Source: Microbacterium festucae (GTDB lineage: Bacteria > Actinomycetota > Actinomycetes > Actinomycetales > Microbacteriaceae). Taken from it: a stretch of DNA of 64,000 nucleotides. A program made the translations under genes and the position numbers. Below the pieces are notes generated by a model that worked only from the letters and a program-made list of their open reading frames with translations, was not told the origin of the DNA and did no database searches. Shown here piece by piece: positions 57,137 to 64,000 of this stretch (within the stretch, counting starts at the first letter, position 1; the number at the start of each line of letters is the position of its first letter). The stretch is taken from NCBI RefSeq assembly GCF_025421715.1, contig NZ_JAOEFC010000001.1:186001-250000 (forward strand), written 5' to 3'.

Positions 57137-58087
57137 ATGGCGATCACGGCACCCGGCTCCGCTCCCGCGGGCGCCCCTGCCGTCCTCTCGGCACCGGCAC
57201 GTGCCGGCCGCTCGGCGGGTCAGCGCACGCTGCAGGCCCTCACCCCGTGGCTGTTCCTGGCCGCCGCGGTGGGGCTGCTCCTGCTGTTCACGTACTGGCC
57301 CGCACTGAACCTCTTCTACTTCTCCGTGACCGACTGGGACGGCATCGACCTGGAGAAGAACTTCGTCGGGCTCGACAACTACGTCGAGGTCTTCACCGAC
57401 CCGCGCATCTTCAGCGTCTTCGGCGTGAGCCTCTACTACTTCCTGGGCTCGTTCGCGCAGATGGCGATCGCCCTGTACTTCGCGACGCTGCTGAGCTTCT
57501 CGACCCGCTTCCAGAACCTCTTCCGCGGCATCCTCTTCTTCCCCTACCTCATCAACGGCGTCGCGATCGGCTTCGTCTTCCTCTACCTGTTCCAGCCCGG
57601 CGGCACGCTGGACTCGGTGCTGGCGTGGTTCGGCGTCACCGACCCGCCGCAGTGGCTGGGCGACCCGTCGATCGTGAACTGGTCGCTGGCCGGCACCTCG
57701 GTGTGGCGCTACACGGGCCTGAACTTCGTGCTGTTCCTCGGGGCGATCCAGTCGATCCCGCGCGAGCTGTACGAGGCGGCTGACCTCGACGGCGCCTCCA
57801 AGTGGCAGCAGTTCTGGGCGCTCATCTTCCCCGGCATCCGCCGCATCATCGGGCTGTCGTTCATCCTCGCCGTGGCCGGGGCGCTCAGCGTCTTCGAGAT
57901 CCCGTTCATCATGACCGGCGGCGCGAACGGGTCGGCGACGTTCGTCATCCAGACCCTGCAGACCGCGTTCAGCTTCCGCCAGGTCGGTCTCGCCTCGGCG
58001 ATGGCCGTGGTGCTGCTGGTGATCGTGCTGCTGGTGACGTGGGTGCAGCGCAAAGTCTTCCCCGACGAGAAGGTCGACCTGACATGA
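57137..58087 (+). CDS. Sugar ABC transporter permease (MalF type)
   Basis: 316 aa. A ~35-residue cytoplasmic Ala/Pro-rich start is followed by six membrane segments; the EAA loop is LYEAADLDGASKWQQFWALI. GAAAGGACGACAG lies before the ATG. Partner of the following MalG-type permease, with which it overlaps (ATGA). Confidence 0.94.
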   Translation: MAITAPGSAPAGAPAVLSAPARAGRSAGQRTLQALTPWLFLAAAVGLLLLFTYWPALNLFYFSVTDWDGIDLEKNFVGLDNYVEVFTDPRIFSVFGVSLYYFLGSFAQMAIALYFATLLSFSTRFQNLFRGILFFPYLINGVAIGFVFLYLFQPGGTLDSVLAWFGVTDPPQWLGDPSIVNWSLAGTSVWRYTGLNFVLFLGAIQSIPRELYEAADLDGASKWQQFWALIFPGIRRIIGLSFILAVAGALSVFEIPFIMTGGANGSATFVIQTLQTAFSFRQVGLASAMAVVLLVIVLLVTWVQRKVFPDEKVDLT

Positions 58088-58962
58088 CCACCACCGCCTC
58101 CGCCTCCCGCTCCGTGCAGCCGGGGATGACGCCGCTGCGGCGCCTGCGCGGCATGAGCGCCACCGCCGCGAAGTACACCAGTCTCGTGATCGGCGCCCTG
58201 TTCACGCTGCTGCCGCTGTCGGTCGTGCTGTTCGCGAGCCTGAAGACCAAGCAGGAGTACGGCTCGACGGGCCCGCTCACGCCCCCGTCGAACTGGGTCA
58301 ACTTCGACAACTTCGTCACCGCGTGGAACAGCGGCAAGATGCTCGAGGGCTTCGTCAACACGACGATCGTCCTGGTCATCTCCCTCATCGGCACGATCTT
58401 CATCGGCACGATGGCCGCCTACGCCCTCGACCGGTTCGCGTTCCGCGGCAAGAAGCTCGTGATGGGGCTGTTCCTGGTGGCCACGCTGATCCCCAGCGTG
58501 ACCAGCCAGGTCGCCACCTTCCAGCTGATCAACGCGATCGGCCTCTACGACACCAAGACCGCGCTGGTGCTGCTGTTCATGGGCACCGACATCATCGCGA
58601 TCTACCTGTTCATCCAGTTCATGCAGTCGATCCCGGTCTCCCTCGACGAGGCGGCTATGATCGACGGCGCGAACCGCTGGACGATCTATTGGCGCGTCGT
58701 GCTGCCGTTGCTGAAGCCGGCCATCGCCACCGTCGTCATCATCAAGGGCATCGCGATCTACAACGAGTTCTATGCGCCGTTCCTCTATCTGCCCTCCGAG
58801 GGCCTCATCTCCACGTCCCTGTTCCGGTTCAAGGGACCGTTCGGGGCGCAGTGGGAGGTCATCGCCGCCGGCACGATCGTCGTGATCATCCCGACCCTCA
58901 TCGCCTTCATCCTGCTGCAGCGGTGGATCTACCGCGGCCTGACCTCTGGAGCCGTCAAGTGA
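58084..58962 (+). CDS. Sugar ABC transporter permease (MalG type)
   Basis: 292 aa, six membrane segments; EAA loop SLDEAAMIDGANRWTIYWRV. The ATG overlaps the stop of the MalF-type gene and its own stop overlaps the beta-mannosidase GTG (GTGA), so transport and hydrolysis are translationally linked. Confidence 0.94.
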   Translation: MTTTASASRSVQPGMTPLRRLRGMSATAAKYTSLVIGALFTLLPLSVVLFASLKTKQEYGSTGPLTPPSNWVNFDNFVTAWNSGKMLEGFVNTTIVLVISLIGTIFIGTMAAYALDRFAFRGKKLVMGLFLVATLIPSVTSQVATFQLINAIGLYDTKTALVLLFMGTDIIAIYLFIQFMQSIPVSLDEAAMIDGANRWTIYWRVVLPLLKPAIATVVIIKGIAIYNEFYAPFLYLPSEGLISTSLFRFKGPFGAQWEVIAAGTIVVIIPTLIAFILLQRWIYRGLTSGAVK

Positions 58963-61478
58963 CACTCTCCCCCCGTCCCCTCCACGACGGCTGGACCCTC
59001 CGCGCCGCCGGCGGCCCGGCGCCCGCCGAGATCGGCGCCGCCGGAGCGATCCCGGCTACCGTTCCCGGCAGCGTGCACGTCGACCTGCTGGCCGCGGGCC
59101 TCATCCCCGACCCGTTCCACGGCGTGAACGAGGCGGCGGTGGCGTGGGTGGGCCTGGTCGACTGGACCTACGAGACCACCTTCACGTGGGCGCCCGACGG
59201 CCACTCCTGCCACGACCTCGTCTTCGACGGCCTCGACACCGTCACCGAGATCCGGCTCAACGGCGCGCTGCTGGGGGCCACGGCCAACCAGCACCGCGGC
59301 TACCGCTTCGACGTCGGCGCGATCCTCGTCGAGGGCGAGAACACCGTCGAGCTGGCCTTCCGCGCGCCCATCCCCTACGCCAACGAGCAGAGCCTCGCCC
59401 TCGGCGTGCGCCCCCGCCCCTACCCGCTGCCCTACGACGCCATCCGCAAGTCGGCGTGCAGCTTCGGCTGGGACTGGGGCATCGCCACCTTCACCAGCGG
59501 CCCGTGGAAGCCGGTGCGGCTCGAGTCGTGGTCGGGCGCGCGCCTGGCCGAGGTGCGGGTGAGCGCGACGCCCGAGGGCGAGGGCGGCGCCGTGACGGCC
59601 GAGGTGCTTATCGAGCGTGACGGCGAGTCGGATGCCGCGACGACGGTGCGCCTGTCGGTCACCGGGCCGGGCGCACAGCCCGCCGGGTCGGCCACGGCGA
59701 CCGTCGACGGCGACACCGCGCAGGTGCGGGTGGAGCTGCCCGTCGCCGAGCGGTGGTGGCCGGTCGGCTACGGCGACGCCACCCGCTACGGGGTCGACGT
59801 CGTGCTGGCCGACGCGGACGCCGACGCCCCGCTCGACACCGCGCACCGCAAGGTCGGCTTCCGCACCGTGCACTGGGACACCAGCGCCGACGAGGCCGGC
59901 AACGCCTTCACCCTCGTCGTCAACGATCAGCCCGTGTTCGTCAAGGGCGTCAACTGGATCCCCGACGACGCCCTGCCGGTGCGGGTCGACCGCGCGCGCA
60001 TCGAGCGCCGGTTCCGCCAGGCCCTCGCCGCGAACCTCAACCTCGTGCGCGTGTGGGGCGGCGGACTCTACGAGTCCGACGACTTCTACGACCTCGCCGA
60101 CGAGCTGGGACTGCTCACCTGGCAGGACTTCCTGTTCGCCTGCGCGGCCTACGCCGAGGAGGAGCCGCTGCGCTCCGAGATCGAGCAGGAAGCGCGCGAG
60201 AACATCGTGCGCCTGGCATCCCACCCCTCGCTCGTGCTGATGACCGGCAACAACGAGGCCCTCGAGGGCTTCGAGAACTGGGGCTGGAAGCGGCGGCTGG
60301 ACGGCAAGACGTGGGGCGCGTTCTACTACTACGACCTGTTCCCGCGCCTGGTGGGCGAGCTCGCCCCGCACGTCACCTACATCCCGGGCAGCCCCTTCAG
60401 CCAGGGCATGGGCTGGGACCCGACCCCGACCGCCGACTCCCCCAGCGGCACGCAGACGGGGCCGCACCCGCTGGATGCCGGGTCGGGCACGGTGCACCTG
60501 TGGCGGCAGTGGAACGACCGCGATTGGACGACCTACCGCGAGCACACGCCGCGCTTCGTCGCCGAGTTCGGCTGGCAGGGCCCGCCCACCTGGTCGACGC
60601 TCACCGGCTCGCTCGACGACGCCCCGCTCACCCCCGAATCGCCCGGCATGATCGTGCACCAGAAGGCCGCCGAGGGGAACGTGAAGCTCACCAACGGGCT
60701 GCTGCCCCACTTCCGCCTGCCGGAGGACATGGAGACCTGGCACTGGGCCATGCAGCTCAACCAGGCCAACGCCGTCGGCGCCGCCCTCGACCACTTCCGC
60801 TCGTGGGCGCCGCACACGATGGGCGCGATCGTCTGGCAGCTCAACGACTGCTGGCCGGTCACCTCGTGGGCCGCCATCGACGGCGAGGAGCGGCCCAAGC
60901 CGCTGCTGCACGCCCTGCGCAACGCCTTCGCCCCGCGCGTGGTCACCGTGCAGCCGCGCGGCGACGGGCTGGCCGCCGTGCTCGGCAACGACACCGCGCA
61001 GGAGTGGTCGGGCCGGCTCGACCTGCACCGCCTCTCCTACGACGGCACCGCCCGGGCGGGCGTGTCGGTCGAGGTGACGGTGCCGGCGCGGTCGACGCTC
61101 GTCGTGCCGGTCGACCCCGCCGTCGCGGCGCCGGGCGAGGCGGCATCCGAACTGCTCGTGGCGGGCGTGGGGGCGGTGCGCGGCCTGTGGTTCTTCGCCG
61201 AGCCGCGCGACTCCGCCCTCGGCGCCGCCGAGCTCACCGTCGACACCCGCCCGGTCGAGGGCGGCACCGAGGTGACCGTCACCGCGGCCGCACTCGCACG
61301 CGACGTGACCCTGCTCGTCGACAAGCTCGACCCGGCCGCCCAGGCCGACGGCGGCCTGATCACGCTGCTGCCCGGCGAATCCGCGCGGGTCGTCGTGCGC
61401 CACGACGGCGCGCTCGACGCCGCGGGGCTCGCCGACCCCCGCGTGCTGCGCAGCGCCAACCAGCTGGTGACCCCATGA
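58959..61478 (+). CDS. GH2 beta-mannosidase
   Basis: 839 aa, normal for GH2 mannosidases. The acid/base is E433 in MTGNNEALEGFENWGW and the nucleophile E536 in RFVAEFGWQG; SFGWDWG (~168-174) is a mannosidase-specific stretch rather than galactosidase. It removes mannose from the non-reducing end of beta-mannosides. No signal peptide. Start GTG 58959 inside the permease stop. Works on sugars imported by the preceding transporter, together with the GH113 protein encoded next. Confidence 0.94.
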   Translation: MTLSPRPLHDGWTLRAAGGPAPAEIGAAGAIPATVPGSVHVDLLAAGLIPDPFHGVNEAAVAWVGLVDWTYETTFTWAPDGHSCHDLVFDGLDTVTEIRLNGALLGATANQHRGYRFDVGAILVEGENTVELAFRAPIPYANEQSLALGVRPRPYPLPYDAIRKSACSFGWDWGIATFTSGPWKPVRLESWSGARLAEVRVSATPEGEGGAVTAEVLIERDGESDAATTVRLSVTGPGAQPAGSATATVDGDTAQVRVELPVAERWWPVGYGDATRYGVDVVLADADADAPLDTAHRKVGFRTVHWDTSADEAGNAFTLVVNDQPVFVKGVNWIPDDALPVRVDRARIERRFRQALAANLNLVRVWGGGLYESDDFYDLADELGLLTWQDFLFACAAYAEEEPLRSEIEQEARENIVRLASHPSLVLMTGNNEALEGFENWGWKRRLDGKTWGAFYYYDLFPRLVGELAPHVTYIPGSPFSQGMGWDPTPTADSPSGTQTGPHPLDAGSGTVHLWRQWNDRDWTTYREHTPRFVAEFGWQGPPTWSTLTGSLDDAPLTPESPGMIVHQKAAEGNVKLTNGLLPHFRLPEDMETWHWAMQLNQANAVGAALDHFRSWAPHTMGAIVWQLNDCWPVTSWAAIDGEERPKPLLHALRNAFAPRVVTVQPRGDGLAAVLGNDTAQEWSGRLDLHRLSYDGTARAGVSVEVTVPARSTLVVPVDPAVAAPGEAASELLVAGVGAVRGLWFFAEPRDSALGAAELTVDTRPVEGGTEVTVTAAALARDVTLLVDKLDPAAQADGGLITLLPGESARVVVRHDGALDAAGLADPRVLRSANQLVTP

Positions 61479-62434
61479 CCGTGCTCGACGCCGCCGTCTG
61501 CGGGATGACCTGGGGCTGGACCGGCGTCCGCGGCACCTGGGCCACCCCCGCGGCGGCGTCGTCGATGCGCGCGATGGCCGAGCACGCCGTCACCTGGACC
61601 GCCCTGTCGTACGCCGCGGTGCAGGACACGGCGTTCTCCACCGAGATCCCGTTCGACCGGGCGCCCACGGTCACCGACGACGAGATCGTGTGGGCGATCC
61701 GCGAGGCGAAGGCGCTGGGGCTGAAGGTGTGCCTCAAGCCGGTCGTCAACGTGGCCGACGGCACCTGGCGCGCCCACATCGGCTTCTTCGACTGGGACGT
61801 GCCCGGCGAACCCAGCTGGACGCAGTGGTTCGCCTCGTACCGCGACTTCCTGCTGCACGCCGCGCGCCTGGCCGAAGCCGAGGGCTGCGAGATGCTGTGC
61901 ATCGGATGCGAGATGGTGCGCGCCGACGGGCAGGAGGCGCACTGGCGGGCGCTCATCGCCGACATCCGCGAGGTCTACAGCGGCCTGCTCACCTACAACT
62001 GCGACAAGTACCAGGAGGACCGGGTCACCTGGTGGGACGCGGTCGACGTGGTCTCCTCGAGCGGCTACTACCCGATCGACCGGTGGGAGGAGAACCTCGA
62101 CCGCATCCAGCGGGTGGTCGAGCACGCCCAGCGCCCCTTCGTCTTCCTCGAGGCCGGCTGCCCGTCGCGGGAGGGCTCACCCGCCCGCCCCAACGACTGG
62201 AGCCTTCCCGGCGCGCCCTCCGGCGCCGCCCAGCTGGCCTACTACGAGGCGATGTTCGACGCCTGCGCCCGGCGCGACTGGGTGGGCGGGTTCTTCCTGT
62301 GGGACTGGCCGCCGCACCTCTACGACGCCGCCGACGCGGCAGCCAACGACGACTACTGCCCGTTCGGCAAGCCCGCCGGCGAGTTCCTCCGCGAGACGTA
62401 CGCGGCTCTGAGCACGAAGGAGACCCCGCGATGA
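61475..62434 (+). CDS. GH113 beta-mannanase-like protein
   Basis: 319 aa. IGCEM (E146) and FLEAG (E226) fit the acid/base and nucleophile of GH113; their spacing of 80 residues equals that of the Alicyclobacillus GH113 mannanase (E151/E231). It has no signal peptide and is therefore probably a cytoplasmic manno-oligosaccharide hydrolase or transglycosidase rather than an extracellular mannanase. Overlaps its neighbours by ATGA on both sides. Confidence 0.85.
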   Translation: MTVLDAAVCGMTWGWTGVRGTWATPAAASSMRAMAEHAVTWTALSYAAVQDTAFSTEIPFDRAPTVTDDEIVWAIREAKALGLKVCLKPVVNVADGTWRAHIGFFDWDVPGEPSWTQWFASYRDFLLHAARLAEAEGCEMLCIGCEMVRADGQEAHWRALIADIREVYSGLLTYNCDKYQEDRVTWWDAVDVVSSSGYYPIDRWEENLDRIQRVVEHAQRPFVFLEAGCPSREGSPARPNDWSLPGAPSGAAQLAYYEAMFDACARRDWVGGFFLWDWPPHLYDAADAAANDDYCPFGKPAGEFLRETYAALSTKETPR

Positions 62435-63360
62435 CCAGGAGTGTTCTCGCGATCGACGCGGGGCAGACCGGCATGAAGGTGCGGCTCGAGACCGGCGAGC
62501 ACCGCGACGAGCTGCTGTTCCGCGGCATCGACACCCACGAGCCGCTGCTGCCCCAGCTCGCCGACGTCGTGCGCGCCTCGCTGGCGCGCACCGACGCCGC
62601 CCCCGAGATCGTCACGGCCGGCATCTCGGGGCTCACCGAGCGCGATGCGGATGCCGGGGCGCTGCTGTCGCTGGTGGCCGGCACCGGCATCCGCGAGGCC
62701 GCCCTCGCCCACGACTCCACGACCTCCTTCCTGGGCGCGCTCGGCGACCGGCACGGCGCCGTCGTCGCCTCCGGCACCGGGGTGGTCACCCTCGCCGTCG
62801 GCGCCCGCGAGATCGCGCGCGTCGACGGGTGGGGCTACATCATGGGCGACGCGGGCAGCGGGTACTGGATCGGGCGCGAGGCGCTCGACGCCGTGATGCG
62901 CGCCTACGACGGGCGCGGGCCCGCCACCGCCCTGACCGACGTGGTGCGCGACCTCTGGCCCGACCTGTCGCAGGCCTACATCGCGCTGCAGGGCGACGAG
63001 CAGCGCGTGCGCATCGTCGCCGGGTTCGCCGCTCCGGTGGCGCGCCTGGCCGGCGAGGGCGACCCGGTCGCCCTCGAGATCACCCGGCGCGCCGCGGTCG
63101 AGCTCGCCACCAGCGTCGCCACCGCGATCGGGCGGGTGCGCGGCGTCGAGGCCGAGACCTTCGCCGCCTGCGCGCTGGGCGGGGTCTTCCGCTCCGCGCC
63201 GCTGCGCGCCGCGTTCGCCGACGCGCTCACCGACGGCGGGCGGCGCACCGACGTCGAGATCGTCACGCCGCTGGGCGACGGGATCGACGGGGTGGTCGCC
63301 CTCACCGACCTCGCCGCGTCGCATCCGCTCACCGCCGCCGTGCACCGCGCCCTGGTGTGA
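62431..63360 (+). CDS. BadF/BadG/BcrA/BcrD-family sugar kinase
   Basis: 309 aa. DAGQTGMKVRL (phosphate 1, D9), SGTGVVTLAVG and GWGYIMGDAGSGYWIGREAL are the ATPase/kinase motifs of the BadF family, which includes GlcNAc and glucosamine kinases. In this operon a kinase for the released hexose would be expected, so a mannose (or hexosamine) kinase role is likely; the exact sugar is inference. The Cys motif of radical-enzyme activators is absent, arguing for a kinase. Coupled to the GH113 gene by ATGA. Confidence 0.85.
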   Translation: MTRSVLAIDAGQTGMKVRLETGEHRDELLFRGIDTHEPLLPQLADVVRASLARTDAAPEIVTAGISGLTERDADAGALLSLVAGTGIREAALAHDSTTSFLGALGDRHGAVVASGTGVVTLAVGAREIARVDGWGYIMGDAGSGYWIGREALDAVMRAYDGRGPATALTDVVRDLWPDLSQAYIALQGDEQRVRIVAGFAAPVARLAGEGDPVALEITRRAAVELATSVATAIGRVRGVEAETFAACALGGVFRSAPLRAAFADALTDGGRRTDVEIVTPLGDGIDGVVALTDLAASHPLTAAVHRALV

Positions 63361-63436
63361 GGCGGGCTGGGGGCTGAGGCTGGCGGGCTGGCGCGGGGTT
63401 GGGGAAATCCACGGCCCTGCCGAACGCGTCGGCCGC

Positions 63437-63442
63437 TAGCCT
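63437..63442 (+). promoter_or_regulatory. -10 box of a leaderless promoter
   Basis: TAGCCT ends 6 nt before the ATG at 63449. Confidence 0.5.
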
Positions 63443-63448
63443 GGTGCC

Positions 63449-63901
63449 ATGACCGAACTGCGCCTGGTGGAACTGTCGGCCGCGACGATCGTCGCGGTGA
63501 ACGCGATGTCGCTCAAGCCGGGTCAGGAGCAGTTCCTGGCCCCCACGAGCTATGCCGTGGCCGGGGCCGTCACCGACCCGAAGACCTCGTGGCAGCGCGT
63601 CGTGCTCGACGCCAACGAGGTGGTCGGATTCGTGAGCGCCAACTTCGACCCCGACGCCACGCACGAGCACTTCCGGTCCGTGCTGTGGCGCATCAACGTC
63701 GACGCCGACGACCAGGGCCGCGGTGTCGGCCGCTTCGCGGTGGACGGGCTGCTCGAAGAGGCCCGCGCCCGCGGCTGGGACCACGTCCACGTCATCTACG
63801 AGGCGGGCGAGGAAGGCCCCGAGGCGTTCTTCCGCCGCGTCGGCTTCACCCCGGTCGGAGAGACCGAGTTCGGCGAGGTCATCGCCGAGATCCGCCTGTA
63901 G
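63449..63901 (+). CDS. GNAT family N-acetyltransferase
   Basis: 150 aa. The acetyl-CoA loop is DADDQGRGVGRFAVDGLLEEA (Q/R-x-x-G-x-G), and FFRRVGFTPVGE is the usual C-terminal strand. LSAATIVAVNAMSLKPGQEQF at the start and VLWRINVDA resemble PaiA/BltD-like polyamine acetyltransferases, but substrate is not certain. Monocistronic, with a -10 box 6 nt upstream and a strong hairpin downstream. Confidence 0.85.
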   Translation: MTELRLVELSAATIVAVNAMSLKPGQEQFLAPTSYAVAGAVTDPKTSWQRVVLDANEVVGFVSANFDPDATHEHFRSVLWRINVDADDQGRGVGRFAVDGLLEEARARGWDHVHVIYEAGEEGPEAFFRRVGFTPVGETEFGEVIAEIRL

Positions 63902-63940
63902 CGCGCTCCGCGGCCGCGGGGTTCGCGGCCCGAAACCACC

Positions 63941-63969
63941 GGATGCCGGGGCCCGAGGCCCCAGCATCC
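63941..63969 (+). terminator. Hairpin downstream of the last gene
   Basis: GGATGC (63941-63946) and GGGGCC (63948-63953) pair with GGCCCC (63957-63962) and GCATCC (63964-63969) around CGA, with one mismatch. The stem again carries the GGATGC/GCATCC word. The remaining bases to the window end show no gene. Confidence 0.55.
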
Positions 63970-64000
63970 TCGGGTTCCAGCGTCCGCGGGTTCCGGCATC

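Noticed and set aside
58929..61403. An 824-codon minus-strand frame opposite the beta-mannosidase
   Set aside because: Antisense shadow; the plus frame has both catalytic glutamates and overlaps neighbours by GTGA/ATGA.

Overview
The window is about 72% G+C and packed with short-gap or ATGA/GTGA-overlapping operons. The gene content (monomeric NADP isocitrate dehydrogenase, GTP-type PEP carboxykinase next to a RamB-like regulator, RibBA fusion, many LacI/ROK-controlled sugar operons) and many promoters with a -10 box 6-7 nt before the start codon point to an actinobacterium. Microbacteriaceae, probably Microbacterium, is my inference; no rRNA or other marker is present. I see no tRNA, rRNA, insertion sequence, prophage or CRISPR array.

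Layout: 1-2448 holds a truncated AbiEi/DUF559-like gene, a long palindrome, a GNAT acetyltransferase and an Fpg/Nei glycosylase. 2461-13211 (minus) is one apparent seven-gene operon: GH42 beta-galactosidase, two sugar permeases, a sugar-binding lipoprotein, GH36 alpha-galactosidase, GlpD and GlpK. A divergent LacI regulator (13372-14385) and two operator palindromes sit at its head. 14451-18120 is an FMN riboswitch followed by ribD-ribE-ribBA-ribH. 18198-18970 is an array of a 63-bp hairpin repeat. 19048-26095 carries a small membrane protein, an MFS symporter, an ABC-2 export operon, and an HTH regulator with an ABC exporter. 26126-29604 is pckG divergent from a RamB-like regulator. 29607-35391 holds an AlkZ-like protein, a transglutaminase-like protein, a MarR/flavodoxin-fold pair and a polar amino-acid ABC transporter. 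35455-37750 is glyA-folD. 37974-46006 is a GlcNAc region: GH20 hexosaminidase, nagA, a FAD-linked 2-hydroxyacid oxidase, nagB, a ROK kinase and a ROK repressor, with related operators at two promoters. 46225-49291 holds a lipoprotein, an L,D-transpeptidase and a CE7 esterase. 50033-52255 is icd. 52347-63360 is a LacI/GH36 pair divergent from a beta-mannan operon (ABC importer, GH2 beta-mannosidase, GH113 mannanase-like protein, BadF-family kinase). A GNAT gene ends the window.

How they work together: the sugar hydrolases GH42, GH36, GH20, GH2 and GH113 lack signal peptides, so oligosaccharides are presumably imported by CUT1 transporters and cut in the cytoplasm. The most interesting idea is that the first operon handles galactosyl-glycerols (head groups of plant galactolipids): alpha- and beta-galactosidase would release galactose and glycerol, and GlpK/GlpD would take up the glycerol. 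Two intergenic arrays (42641-43062 and 49362-49919) hold seven copies of one hairpin element whose stems are kept by paired substitutions; I do not recognise this family.
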